From Corbicula japonica (lineage: Eukaryota; Mollusca; Bivalvia; Venerida; Cyrenidae): a stretch of DNA of 64,000 nt. Below are positions 49,301 to 58,640 of this stretch, piece after piece (the stretch's first letter is position 1; the number at the start of each line of letters is the position of its first letter). The notes beneath the pieces were generated by a model that saw nothing but the letters and a program-made list of their open reading frames with translations, had not been told where the DNA came from and ran no database searches. The stretch is from NCBI GenBank assembly GCA_038501625.1, contig JAZAYU010000008.1:12400938-12464937 (forward strand). Reading direction: 5' to 3'. The position numbers were made by a program, and so were the translations under genes.

Positions 49301-52300
49301 CTGCACGATATCGGTATATATACATAACATTTTTTATCAGTTTTATAATACCAACATTTTTAATGCTGCCTACAAAACTACGCTTCCTTTCCTGGATATA
49401 TTAATTTATTAATTGTGAATTCTGTTGATACTAACCAGAAGACACGCGTTTAATTCTAGTTCTGTTATACACTCGTCAAAAGTTCTATTCTATGTTGAAT
49501 ATCTCAAAGTAAAATTATCATAATTCAAAAAAAAGTTTGACATTATGTTTAATATGATCAAGCAATAGAAAATATTTGAAAACTGTGCATTTGTTTTACA
49601 TAGTACGTCATCTACGTCGGCATAACCTATTTATGCCTAATCCTCATGCGGCAATCGAAATTGAACTTTTTACATCCGATTTTGTTTTCCACATGTTTAC
49701 CGACACCGGACAATCTAAAAACACACACCAAAGTTTTATAACAATGGAACGTTTGACGACTGTTAGCCACGAAAACGCCGTCAAAATGCTCTTAACTGGC
49801 ACTACTTTAAATTTGTTATAAAATATCCTGATGTTATTCGTAAATAAAAAAATAAATGCCTCATTATTGCATATTTTATCATAATAAGAAAAAATTGAAA
49901 TGAAATTATTTTCTAGATTGATAACGTTGCTTACGATGAACGTTGACGTTACTCTCTTACGTCATTAAATATTTACCCAAAATAACGTAAAACGAAAATG
50001 TGAGAATTGCATTTGTTTGATAAGTGCCCAATTATCAAAACTCTAAAACTTAAATTAAAAGAAATAAAAAAAACCCTACAACACCGAATTAATCGAAAAT
50101 CATGTTTGTTCGGACAAAATACTGTCCGAATTACCGGTCTATTTTATCGAAATAAGTACTTTTTTTCTTTTGAAAAGGCTGACACACATCTATAATAGAG
50201 AATGGCATCGTCCCAAACCGCTTGACCAATGAAAAACTTTTGGCGAAAACCAATGTGAGAAAAATAGAATTTTGTCCTCGACATCCACGTTATCACGTTA
50301 TGGATAAAATAGAGAAGAGCGTGTTGGCTCATCGTCACCATCAGACTATAACGACGCTACAGGAAGTTATTTAAGTGCAATGAAATGACAAACCACAACA
50401 TGTCCTTGAGACTTACATCAAATTTTGATGATAAAAAGATGAAAAAATGATCACAACTGATAGCGGATGCAATGATAATTTACTTGAGAATTGCATTCTG
50501 TGTGCCAGTGAGCTGAAAATGTTCTTTTTTTAAATTGCGCTTAGCAGATTCCAGATTGTTTGTGTGGGTTAATATGATATTGAAAAACCTGGTTTAAACC
50601 CCCAGTGGCAATTTGATTTGCCACTGACCGTTCCAAGGCGGTAACCCCTCAGGTTCTCATTTTTGTTAATTGTTAGTGGTGTCTCTTTTGAAACTGATCA
50701 TTTTATTAACCATGCTCTCTCCCTCTCTTCTTTTTGACTGTGTGGGGAGGCTGTTTTTTCTGAATGTGGCGATTCCTGATATGCATTTTTCACCTTTTCA
50801 TTATAATTTATAATATTTTGAAAGATTCTATCAAATAGTTCGGAAAATCAACATTTATTAAGTGTTCACTTAGAACTTTTGACCAGTGTATATTAGACCA
50901 TATTACGGAGATGGGATTTTGGATTATGGCTGAAATTTTAAATTAAAATTATACTGAGTGGATTTCCTGCACATTTTACTTTCTTTGTGAGCGGAAATTT
51001 ATAATTTTTGTATGTAAAACACAGTTTCACATGAACTTATGTGCCCAAAGACAAAGACATTGATTTTTAAACACCTTTCTCTTTTCCAATTTATTCATTT
51101 CTTTACACACATCAAAACTATTCCAAAAATTAAAGTGTTGTGTTTTCATTGGCACTTAGTATATATGATAATGGCGTATTTATGTGTTGCTTAATTATAC
51201 ATAAAATTTGCAATGAAAGTTAAAATAAAAGGCATTTGTTCAATTATTTCCAATTAATTTCCGAATAACAAAACAAAAATACCCAATGATTTCAATATAG
51301 AACGCATATCATCTATAAATGATTAAACATTTATTACAAATGTAGCTTTCTGGGTGTTGATATTTTATAATTTATTGCTTCCCATCGAAAAAACTGATGC
51401 ATATCTTTATGGTTATTCGTGAGCATTATGCAAAATAGACAGTGTTTACTGCTTCTAAATCGAATATAAAGTGACTATATTTATAAAAAAGTACAGAAAA
51501 ACAGTTTTTCAATATAAAACTGTTTATGTTTAAAGTATTTATTTCCGTTAAACATAAATTTTATTTAAGACTTCATTTTTGTAGCATTTCAGCTTAGTTT
51601 TAGTAACACATTGTCCAAATGCATATAGCAAAAAAACCCTAAAAATCTGACATCACTTCATCAATATTATTACAAAAAAAGAAAATAAAATTAGCTAAAT
51701 CATGCTACAAGAATAAAACACATGAAAGACTCTTTGCAATAGTTTTTATATGTTATATTTAGCACAGTTAACTTCGAGAAAAAAGTGAAACATGCATATC
51801 AGAAATTACCACATCTAGAAGACACAGCATCCAACTTAGTAAAAACATTCCTTCTTTTTCATATAGTGAGCAAGCTATATTACACAACAATTTTACAATC
51901 AAAAGTTGTGTTTTTTTGCAAAATTTTAACTTGATTGTATTGTTCGTTCAAAACTTATAGCTAAAAAACAGGTCAAAAAAGTCCCGAGTGTAAAACGTTT
52001 AGCGTGACCAATTTTTAATTTTTTTTTTCTTGTTGAATGTTTTATTCAGTTTTGGTCATAGTAGATAAAGTTGATAAACAGTAAATAAAGTTTTATAATA
52101 GGATGAATACATGTTTCTACTTCATATAAGACAACATGATTTAAGTAAAAACTGAACTTTAAAAAGAATATCCCATCTTATCTGAAGCTTATCGGAAATG
52201 TCCCGATTGTAACACTTTGGCTTTTCATATGAATGATTAACGCATTTTTTTGCACATAAATAGATTTTTTTTTATTTTTCAGGCTCACATATTCTAAAAA

Positions 52301-53530
52301 ATACAATGGAAGCAGAAATTGCCATGTAGTACAGCTATTTTTTGGCTACATGGTCAGATGTGTTGCTCCGAGTGTAACATCTTTTTCACCTTATTTAAAT
52401 CAGACATGTAACGTACAGAATAAATGTCTTGAGCTATTTCCATTAACAGTTTTATTACAAGTATGAATTGTATAAATACTTATATACCTGATACAGTGAA
52501 ATCGAACATATATTTATATGTAAAATCAAGAAAACAACATAAAAACAGCATCATTCAGATATAACAAGCAGTATCATTGAAAAGATATTGAGGATATCTA
52601 ATAAGCTATAATTAAGATAGTTTCAAAGATAAAAATAGGACAAAATTCATTTATATTAGTGGTGTTTTATCAAGATAATACTATAAGGTAGTAGTATAAA
52701 TAAGTAACACTCGAGAAACAACAATCTTATTTAGGTATTACATGAACAAATTTGGTTTATTTTCGCAGGAAATAGAGACAGAAACATTTAATGTCACACT
52801 AATTTATTTCGAACGAACAACACAATTAAATTGAAAGTTTATAGCAAATTCCATAGCACTAAAACACATCTTTTGAATGAAAAATTTTATTCTTGTGGCA
52901 CATAGCTTTCACTTTATATTCAAGTCCCCTCCTTACTCCCTTATACCATTTACTTTTTTAAAATATTTTCTTTCATCTCAAATTAAAACTGTTATGTGGT
53001 GGGGATGTGACACTATCAGGGGTACCCTTCCCTTTCCCCAAATTTATATTACGATTTTTTATTTTATAAGGCTAAAGTTTAAGCAAAAAAATCTGAATTC
53101 AAATTGTTCAAAATTCAATATATTACCAATCTTTTTTGAAATGAATTTTGAACAAATATGTTATTCTAAATTTTACCCACTTTGTCACGCTTTTTCTTCA
53201 TTATTTTGAAACCCACCCAGTATAAAAAAGACTCTTCAAACAATTAACAAAAGTGAGAACCCGAGGGGTTAACGTCTTGGAACTGTCACTTGCAAAACAA
53301 TTTGCCACTCGAGGTATCTAGGGTGCATTAACCTTAAACTTGCCCAAAAAAGGTTTCATTTAAAACAAACAACTACAAGTTGTCTTTGTGTATTATACAT
53401 AGAGAACAAAATTGAAAAAAGAAATAGGTGAAAATATTATTCAATGGTAACTGTTTAGGAAAAAGACAAAGAACTGTGAATGAGAGCAATAGATATTTCG
53501 AATAAAATGTTCAAGGCAGAGTAAAGTTTC

Positions 53531-53596
<66 letters not shown>

Positions 53597-53632
53597 GTTA
53601 TCATTATCATTATTTATAATTATTATTATTAT

Positions 53633-53680
<48 letters not shown>

Positions 53681-53825
53681 AAAAGTGAAAGTTAGCAAAT
53701 ATTCCTACCTTTGCGTTTTCAAAGCATTCTTTAACTGACTGAGGCAATCTTTCCTCGTAGATAAAAGTAGACGCCCAAGAGAATGGCAACAACAGCAGGA
53801 ACAACAACCACTGCAAGCAAGCCAT
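35613..53825 (-). CDS. Tyrosinase (type-3 copper phenoloxidase), nine exons, 521 aa
   Basis: Joining nine - strand exons gives 1566 bp (521 codons plus TAA). Every junction is GT-AG and in phase. Residues 1-19 are a signal peptide (LLFLLLLPFSWAS). The CuA site is H128, H136 and H145 (RLHGQT, VHKGAAFLPWHR). The CuB site is H263, H267 and H290 (LHDGVHDW, FYLHHAFIDYIW). LPYWDYTID and GPFRNM are also family landmarks. A cysteine-rich C-terminal part holds TCPLCGNSKYLYCD. The last 25 or so residues are hydrophobic after SSG, so it may be anchored by GPI or a membrane helix. The family oxidises mono- and diphenols to quinones. In bivalves such enzymes serve shell periostracum, pigment and immunity; which role applies here is unknown. 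Length and motif spacing are normal and I see no disabling change. An upstream in-frame ATG exists, but the signal peptide favours 53825. The assignment is strong; expression is untested. Confidence 0.93.
36237..36475 (-). mobile_element. Family A short copy in tyrosinase intron 8
   Basis: GTGAAATATGCATATCAGGA to CTAGGGTGCACCAACCTCAC. Near-identical to the copy at 42585-42768. It carries the GATCAGTTTCAAAAGAGACA variant. Confidence 0.88.
36835..37000 (+). repeat. Family B copy in intron 8
   Basis: CAACTTTGAAAGCCATCGAA, GCAGGCTCGTTTTGATTGAG, GAGATGCATATTACTGCCC, CGCCTAGCCCCGGGTTGAG. Confidence 0.8.
37430..37690 (+). repeat. Family B copy, ending 36 bp from exon 8
   Basis: GGAAAACCACCGAACACG, GCTTATGGCGATGAACATGG, CCATTTTCAGGGGCGTATTG and CCCCAGATAAAAGCAAG. 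It ends within intron 8, close to the exon 8 donor. Confidence 0.8.
37727..37813 (-). CDS. Tyrosinase exon 8
   Basis: 87 bp, too short for a standard open-frame listing. Acceptor TTTTTTTGCAG, donor AATG/GTAATA. Phases match both neighbours. It encodes KEAGDVLDYLQILNVDLTES. Confidence 0.8.
38011..38453 (-). CDS. Tyrosinase exon 7 (C-terminal cysteine region)
   Basis: Codons 307-454 plus one base. Acceptor TTTAG, donor ACTG/GTACTT. GYPYMRNIDGSWRNWTQLFY and CPLCGNSKYLYC are typical of molluscan and other invertebrate tyrosinases. Read-through past the donor reaches a stop after 12 codons, so intron retention would shorten the protein. Confidence 0.9.
38672..38862 (-). CDS. Tyrosinase exon 6 (CuB)
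   Basis: Codons 244-306 plus two bases. Acceptor ACCAG, donor CG/GTAAAA. It encodes MLHDGVHDWLGGDL and FDPVFYLHHAFIDYIWEKF with the three CuB histidines. Confidence 0.94.
39245..39425 (+). mobile_element. Family A fragment in intron 5
   Basis: TCCAATGCGGAAACCGAAAG, TAATTGTTTGTGGTGTC, CTCGTGAGGAGGCTGTG and a diverged terminus. Confidence 0.8.
39600..40175 (+). mobile_element. Family A long copy in intron 5
   Basis: Starts TGCTTACCTCTTTGGTTGCA (the end of the RT frame). It runs through CTTGATTTGTTTCTTTTAT, GTTGAGCTGATGGGTGGGTT and the intact stem-loop CAGTGGCAATTTG...TTTGCCACTG to TGATATGCATATGTTGC. Its last 350 bp match 9617-9972 almost base for base. Confidence 0.92.
40573..40849 (-). CDS. 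Tyrosinase exon 5 (central domain)
   Basis: Codons 151 (last base) to 243. Acceptor TTTCAG, donor AAG/GTATAA. It encodes RVFLPYWDYTIDNN, SDSVLWSECFFGNG and TGPFRNM, the core between the copper sites. Confidence 0.94.
41600..41690 (+). repeat. Family B fragment in intron 4
   Basis: TTTTGAAAGCCACCGAACAA, GCAGGCTCGGTTTGATTGAA, GGGCAGTAGTGAC. Confidence 0.75.
41887..41987 (-). CDS. Tyrosinase exon 4 (CuA)
   Basis: Codons 118-150 plus two bases. Acceptor TGTAG, donor TTGGA/GTATGC. It carries the three CuA histidines (H128, H136, H145). An open frame runs on past the donor, but joining at GTATGC gives ILDFEEEMRRID, which is the family wording. Confidence 0.92.
42585..42768 (-). mobile_element. 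Family A short copy in intron 3
   Basis: Near-identical to 36237-36400. It stops inside the stem-loop region at CGGTCAGTGGCAAAT, so the truncation point differs from its sister copy. Confidence 0.88.
42907..43740. repeat. Five tandem units of about 155 bp with a GGAC-rich tail
   Basis: Units start near 42907, 43061, 43221, 43380 and 43541. Each has ACAAAAAGGGACATAACTCC, GTCATAAGCAATAT, GAAATATTG.GAAATGGCAAA and AGCCAACGTTAAGTTTTCGTG. The last is followed by GACGGACGGACGG and CAAAGCGATCCCTATGTAT. This form is familiar from bivalve genomes as a non-coding dispersed repeat. It sits in tyrosinase intron 3. Confidence 0.9.
43885..44165 (+). mobile_element. Family A copy in intron 3
   Basis: ACAACTTGTACTTGTTTGTT, CCCCAGTGGCAATTTG..TAGCCACTG, CAAGGCGGTAACCCCAAGGG, terminus CTGATATGCGTATTTCAC. 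Confidence 0.88.
44680..44788 (-). CDS. Tyrosinase exon 3
   Basis: Codons 81-117. Acceptor TTCCAG, donor AGG/GTAAAT. RREVRTLSEEEWDRFV is the conserved helix before the CuA site. Confidence 0.92.
45345..45469 (-). CDS. Tyrosinase exon 2
   Basis: Codons 40-80 plus two bases. Acceptor TTTAG, donor AAAG/GTATGT. It encodes ACVMAYYNQESDPREL and FFKRRQ. A diverged copy of this exon lies at 15069-15148. Confidence 0.92.
45620..46378 (+). mobile_element. Family A longest truncated copy, with the RT C-terminus still open
   Basis: The first 230 bp form an open frame with QQGILQPVFYGDLIYKLKK and QLSACLVINPSTVDHYAYLF. It resembles the C-terminal end of the RT type seen at 17882-18980. The 3' untranslated part follows: stem-loop GGTGGCAATTTGTGTTGCCAC, a (CT)n expansion at 46280-46325 that replaced the TTCTTTTTCGCTGC block, and the terminus TGATATGCATATATTAC. 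This copy shows that the dispersed family is the 3' end of a retroelement. It lies in tyrosinase intron 1. Confidence 0.9.
46280..46325. repeat. (CT)n expansion inside family A
   Basis: Perfect CT run at the place where other copies have only CTCTCTCTCTTCCTCTCTTC. Confidence 0.95.
46600..46715 (-). repeat. Family B fragment
   Basis: The reverse strand gives GGAACTTTAAATGCCACCGA, CGATAAATATCAAAC and GCATGCTCGGTTTTATTGA, the start of family B. Confidence 0.65.
47035..47130 (+). pseudogene. Fragment of the same reverse transcriptase
   Basis: WSIKSSDDVSKKLKSSQH matches WSITNSNDVSKKLKSNTF of the relic at 17882-18980 (position about 18208). The flanking frames are broken. It lies in tyrosinase intron 1. 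Confidence 0.65.
47440..47670 (+). repeat. Family B copy in intron 1
   Basis: GCAGGCTCAGTCTGATTCAG, GGAAATGCATATTACTG and CAGTGGCGTATGGTCCTAGA in family order. Confidence 0.7.
47671..49162. other. Intron 1, nothing recognised
   Basis: AT-rich, with short frames without motifs. Confidence 0.4.
49163..49320 (-). repeat. tRNA-like repeat, best single copy
   Basis: The - strand reads TATCAGGGCTATCCGATCAA, then GGGGGGTAGTCCCGG, an A-box-like TATCTCAATTGGTTGCG, CTAGGCGCTGTCGCC, a B-box-like GCGGGTTCGCTCCCAGG, then AGAGGC. The 50-bp satellite monomer corresponds to its last 51 bases. About 80 bp upstream of the A box is shared with the copy beside the satellite. Confidence 0.8.
49470..50888. mobile_element. 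Mariner/Tc1-like element C, copy 2, interrupted
   Basis: CACTCGTCAAAAGTTCTA at the left and AGAACTTTTGACCAGTG at the right, with TA on both sides. The left repeat has lost about 11 bases relative to copy 1. A 221-bp family A segment sits at 50583-50803, where copy 1 is continuous. The internal frames of copy 1 persist with a few changes, most of them amino-acid-altering. Confidence 0.87.
50583..50803 (+). mobile_element. Family A short insertion inside element C
   Basis: It runs from AAACCTGGTTTAAACCCCCA to TGCATTTTTCACCTTTT. Compared with the empty site in copy 1 (GATATTGATACTCCTTCATT), the eight bases TACTCCTT are missing and no target duplication is visible. Confidence 0.9.
50891..53237. 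other. Intron 1, mostly unassigned
   Basis: Only a small reversed family A end at 51785-51845 (GTGAAACATGCATATCAGAA, CACAGCATCC) is recognised. A 110-codon + strand frame at 52877-53209 is hydrophobic and compositionally biased, with no motif. Confidence 0.45.
53238..53375 (-). mobile_element. Family A fragment in intron 1
   Basis: AATTAACAAAAGTGAGAACC, GAACTGTCACTTGC and CTAGGGTGCATTAACC. Its own 3' end is missing. Confidence 0.75.
53531..53680. repeat. Compound AAT/ATT/ACT microsatellite at the start of intron 1
   Basis: The (AAT)n run is followed by (ATT)n, its reverse complement, then interruptions and an (ACT)n run. It can form a hairpin in DNA or pre-mRNA. It lies 28 bp inside intron 1 from the exon 1 donor. 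Confidence 0.95.
53709..53825 (-). CDS. Tyrosinase exon 1 (signal peptide)
   Basis: Codons 1-39. The start is the ATG giving MACLQWLLFLLLLP, chosen because it places the hydrophobic core correctly. The donor is AAG/GTAGGA, phase 0. A trinucleotide microsatellite begins 28 bp into the intron. Confidence 0.9.
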
Positions 53826-54750
53826 GATTAACACTACATTAAACGAGGTCTTGGATATAAATATCAATCTGTTGATAATAAAAACATGGATGATCCAATC
53901 AGCAGCTTGCATGCACTACTTGGTATGGGACAAAAACCCTAGAAAGTGAGGTTCAGCCGATAACAAAATATGGTACATTGCCTCCTATGCCAAGTTCATA
54001 AGTTGGTACAATGACAATTTATTAATGCAAAACTTATTATGTTTCAAATAAATGTATTTATGGACTATCGTTTTAACAGACATTCCACCAATAGCTTTCT
54101 TCTATACAATGGAGGCCGACTGGACTCGTTGCAACATAAACTCATGTCAACACTTTATAAACTCTCGAACCAGAAGTTAACATAGATTTTATTTTACAAA
54201 ATTGTTTGAATAAAACGTAATGAAAAAATGCAGTTTCATTTGTCAAAACAAATACAATCATAAGAGTAATATAATTATGTTTACCGTTTTTAACAATAAA
54301 AAAGTCAGATGCAATTACTCACTTAAAAACTTGCACGAATAAAAATAAATCTTTAAACTGAGCTTTATTGCAGCTTCAACAGAATACAGTGATATAATAC
54401 AGAGCTTACTTAAAGTATCTCTAAGTCGTTAAGAAAAAGAACAATGAAATGGCTGCAAATTACGTTTAAACATGCATGTACTTATAACACTTTTGTATGT
54501 CACAGTTAATCGATTTAAAAAAATAAAACAAGAATCTGGATTAAATAATTACTTTTTTTATTTAAAACATTAATCGTAAAGCAATTCACTGACGCTGTGA
54601 ATGTGGTTGGTGGAGATTATGTTGTGTACAAAAATCAGGCTTCATTTATAACAGATACCAATCTGCCGCCTAGTAGAGGGTGTGGGATAGATATAAGTTG
54701 AGAGTTTAGTTTCGCTGCGAGAAAATGATCTTTCTGGCTACTGACGTCAT
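53826..54750 (-). promoter_or_regulatory. Tyrosinase 5' flank
   Basis: Upstream of the start codon on the - strand are a GATTGG (inverted CCAAT) about 70 bp away and a weak TATA-like ATTTATATCC about 30 bp away. A TGACGTCA palindrome occurs at 54742-54749. These are motif matches only; no transcription start can be read from the sequence. Confidence 0.3.
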
Positions 54751-55246
54751 TAATGGATACAAAACCTCTAAGCCAATATTTCATAGTTATGTTTATTTCA
54801 CGCTTGTTTATTACACAAGTAAAACGTTGTGAATGAGGTGAATCATAAGAGAAAGTTTCTTGTTGAATTCGATTATTGCATTATCAAAAACCAATTAGAG
54901 ATCATTCTTAAAGTAAGCAGGATTTTTTTCTTCAGCAACAAAAGTCTGTGGAAAAAAATGGTTTATACCAATTTTAAGTATTTATTTATAGCTTAACCAG
55001 ACGGTATCACACTGTAATATAGTTATAATCTTATAGGCGACCAGTGTTAATCCAGATTTGCTATTAATTCTGACCAAAAAGTGACCATCATCCATCATAT
55101 TAAATTAATGTTTTACATCGATAGTGAAACAAAAATTATAACGCTCACTTACTGATTCGGATTTCTTGCTGGTGACCGTTGCTCGCGTAGCTTTCGGATT
55201 GCAGAAATTCCAGAAGAATTTTAAATTATAATTATTATTAATATTA

Positions 55247-55283
<37 letters not shown>

Positions 55284-56128
55284 ACCTTATCTTTTCACTT
55301 AACGAGTAATTCATAAAACAAAAAGAACAATGATATATACAGCAAAAAATTATATAATAAAATTTCCGAATCGGTAAAATATAGATCACTGACCTTTTTT
55401 TTAATTATGAGGGTTATATTCTAGTAAAACAGGTACGTAATTCAGAACAAATATTTCGGTCCGTTTTCGGATCATCAGAACTAAAAAGTAAGATATTGCG
55501 TAGCAAGAAAATATATCATACACGATTCACAGACGTTTTATAAAACTTATAATTTGTATGAAAGCAGTGTTGTGTATCTATCGGTTATGAACTGTCGGTA
55601 ATAGATAAATCACTGTTATATTACAATTTTGATACGAGTGATAAACTAGACTACATTAGCTAAGCATACTTACCAGTCCGATATAAATCAATAACTAGTC
55701 CAAACAAAGAATTCTGAACAGATCAATAGCAACTTATATCATTTTTTTTAAAAGTATCGCTAAGATTCTATAATAGACAAGCCACATTTGAAATACCATC
55801 CTGAACAAAAATAACAAGTCTCTACTTTTATGCTTACGTTCTTATTACGATATTTCCATTTAAGGAAGAATGATTTGAACAATATGATATAAATAAATAT
55901 ATTTTAAGTTTTTATGCTCATGAGCATAATCTTCTTACTGCCCATCGAATCACGTGATTGGTTTGTAATAATGAATTTGGTCTCCGGAACACAGTCATTT
56001 TAATTATTTGAAAGTTGACCTTTTAATAGTCGTACACAGAGAACGATTAAGGCAAACAATTAAAAGACACGAGATATAACTTTGGGGCGATAAACAATAT
56101 TGATATCGTTACTTTCTGGCATGTTGAA
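54751..56128. other. Non-coding upstream DNA
   Basis: Contains an ATT microsatellite at 55228-55282 and an 18-bp perfect palindrome, TTATGCTCATGAGCATAA, at 55912-55929. No gene seen. Confidence 0.5.
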
Positions 56129-56320
56129 AAACTTACAATATGTATATCATGAGTAGCCACAATCAGAAAAATACCTGTAGCCTCTACTTACAGCCAAACA
56201 GTAGAGATGAGATTCTAACAGGGTCATCTTCAAAATATTCACTACGAACAATCAACGAAAATATAAAACTGCGTGTTTACCGCCTTGATTAGGTCAAAGG
56301 TATTTTGGGATCCAGAAACT
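56129..56320 (-). mobile_element. Family A copy (old)
   Basis: AATATGTATATCATGAGTAG, CAGCCAAACAGTAGAGATG and TTTACCGCCTTGATTAGGTC, in reversed family order. Confidence 0.65.
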
Positions 56321-56904
56321 TCTTAAAACGGGCCGAAATATTGAAACAAATATTTTTGTTAGAAGTACTATAAAAAACGTAATTATCATGCTCAACAACC
56401 TCCAAAGGTCATTAATGCTAGAAGTTCTAACTCAGCAGAATAATTTCGTCAAGACTATCGTACAATTTTATCACCTTTTTCTTGACGGTTCGGATAAACC
56501 TGTATATATAAACATAATTAGTATTCTATATGTCAAATTGGACGTTTATTTGACCGTAAGCTCACATTAAGAAAAGTAGTTCAATGTTTATTAATTTTTA
56601 TCAATAGTTTCAAGTTTTGGTACTTGTTTGCAATTATTTGATCTAAAATGTATAAAATATTAAGTTTTTTCCTTTTAAGATAATGCAAATTGATCTGTAT
56701 AAATTAGTCTCTGAGAAGTAGTAATTATGCATCCCCGCCAGGACTACGTTATTATTGCACGAAGAAATAGATATTGACCTTTGCAACTTTGCAACCTGAC
56801 CGAGGCACGTCCATTACAACCAGCGGATACGCATATGTATAACGTAATTTCAAAGTTGTTTATAGATATCAACAAAATTTTCAGAAGACAGTTATTGCAT
56901 CAGC
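56321..56904. other. Non-coding DNA
   Basis: Nothing recognised; a 60-codon + strand frame at 56388-56570 has no motif. Confidence 0.4.
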
Positions 56905-57235
56905 TCAACAATGTTGCATGCAAAAGCACACAAACATTTTAAACATAGGAAAAAAAAGCAATATATAAGCTTATTACATTGCAAGGCCAAAGGGGCGGGT
57001 ACTCAATGATCTTACCGAGACCAGAGCTCATGGAGTCAAATCAGCAAGAACACGATGACAGGGATAAAAGAAACAAATCGAGCTGCTTGGTTCTTTAAAA
57101 AAAGATTTCGCAATAAACCTTCATTAACTCTGAAACCACTGCCACTGTCGTGCAACCAAAGAGGTAAGCATAATGATCAACTGTAGATTGGTTAATCACC
57201 AGGCCTTGCTTTTTGAAGTTACAGATGATTTTTAT
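56905..57235 (-). mobile_element. Family A upstream section
   Basis: CAGCTCAACAATGTTGCATG, CCAAAGGGGCGGGTACTCAA, GCCACTGTCGTGCAACCAAA and GGTTAATCACCAGGCC. It holds only the 5' half of the family unit, without the stem-loop or terminus. Confidence 0.85.
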
Positions 57236-57304
57236 TTCATCAAGGTAACTTGTACTTGTTTTGTGAATAAACGTTTTCTTCTGTGTTTAAATAATTTCTG
57301 AATG

Positions 57305-57790
57305 AAAAAAAGTGAAATATGCATATCAGGAAACGCCACACTCACAAAACTCAGCCTCCCCACGCAGCGAAAAAGAAGAGTGGAAAATAGAAGTAAGTAT
57401 GTCAAATTCAAATCAGACGTCCATCAATTAAATTGAGAACCCTTGGTGTTACCGCATTGGAGCGGTCAGTGGCAAAACAAATTGCCACAGGGGGTTTAAA
57501 CCAGGTTATAGGGTGCGGCAACCTCACACTTGCCCCAGCAGATTCTCATATCACAAAGCAAGTACAAGTTGTCTTGGTGAAATGACTCCAACCCACCCAT
57601 CAGCTCAACAATGTTACATGCAAAAGCACACAAACATATAACACATAAGAGACTTATGGCATTGAAAAGCCAAAAGAACGGGTACTAAATGATCTTACCG
57701 CTTCCCGAGACCAGAGAACCTGAAGCCAAATCAGCAAGAATACGATGACAGTGATAAAAGAAACAAATTAAAGTATTTAAAAACAAACAA
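57305..57790 (-). mobile_element. Family A 3' section
   Basis: GTGAAATATGCATATCAGGA, CCCCACGCAGCGAAAAAG, the stem-loop AGTGGCAAAACAAATTGCCAC and GGGGTTTAAACCAGGTTATA. It ends near AAAGAAACAAAT. It lies next to the copy at 56905-57235 in the same orientation and overlaps it in content, so these are two insertions. Confidence 0.87.
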
Positions 57791-58640
57791 GATTTGATGC
57801 ACGTAAAGTAAAAGTGTACCAACAAAACACACTTCTGATTAGAACATTTCACTTGTCAATCGTTCGAATTGCACAGACATTCCAATTTAAAAGGTGATAG
57901 ATATTGTATTGAAATATATAGTAACATTAATATTAAATATAATCAATCATTTGAAAGTCGTGCATTTGTGCAACTTATTTACGTAAACCTCAACGGTTGC
58001 ACCACTACACATTCGAACATGTTATTTTACTTTCGTTTTTCCAGATGTATGCCATTACTTAACTATCGCAAAACAATACAAGAATGTAAAAACAAATATA
58101 AAATATTTATCTCATATTCGTGTAAGTAGTCTTTATTTGTCGACATTCTAAAACTATCTCTAATTCAAATGTGTTAAACGTTAATTCTAGTAAAATGACG
58201 TTTCTTTGGTCAATATATTAAAATGCGTGTCCGACTCTATTTTATCAAAGGAATACTTTTTTCCGGTAGAAATGATGTTACACAATTATCGCAGACTAAT
58301 AAAACTTTTCAAAGTGCAAGAACACTCAAAAGTGTTGGCACAAAAGAGTGCGACAAATGGAATTTCGGCAATGAAACTAAATTAAACACGTTATGTATAA
58401 AATAGAGAGTATGTATGCAAGTATGTTTGCTCCTCATGCATGCCAAGCAAATGATGATTAAAGGAAGTTGTTTCGATTGGCTTGTAACATCATTTTTCCT
58501 TTCAAATATCATCACATTTATAAGACAGAAATTAGTAAATGATTAAAACTGACGAAGGACACCATAGCCATTATCCTGAAAAGTGATTTTAATTGACTAA
58601 AAGAAAGAAAAGATTTTTTTTTTATCTAAATAAAAGTTCA
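57791..58640. other. Non-coding DNA
   Basis: Short frames only; nothing recognised. Confidence 0.4.

Noticed and set aside
52877..53209. A 110-codon hydrophobic frame in tyrosinase intron 1
   Set aside because: Composition follows AT-rich DNA (Phe, Ile, Lys, Ser), with no motif and no splice sites.
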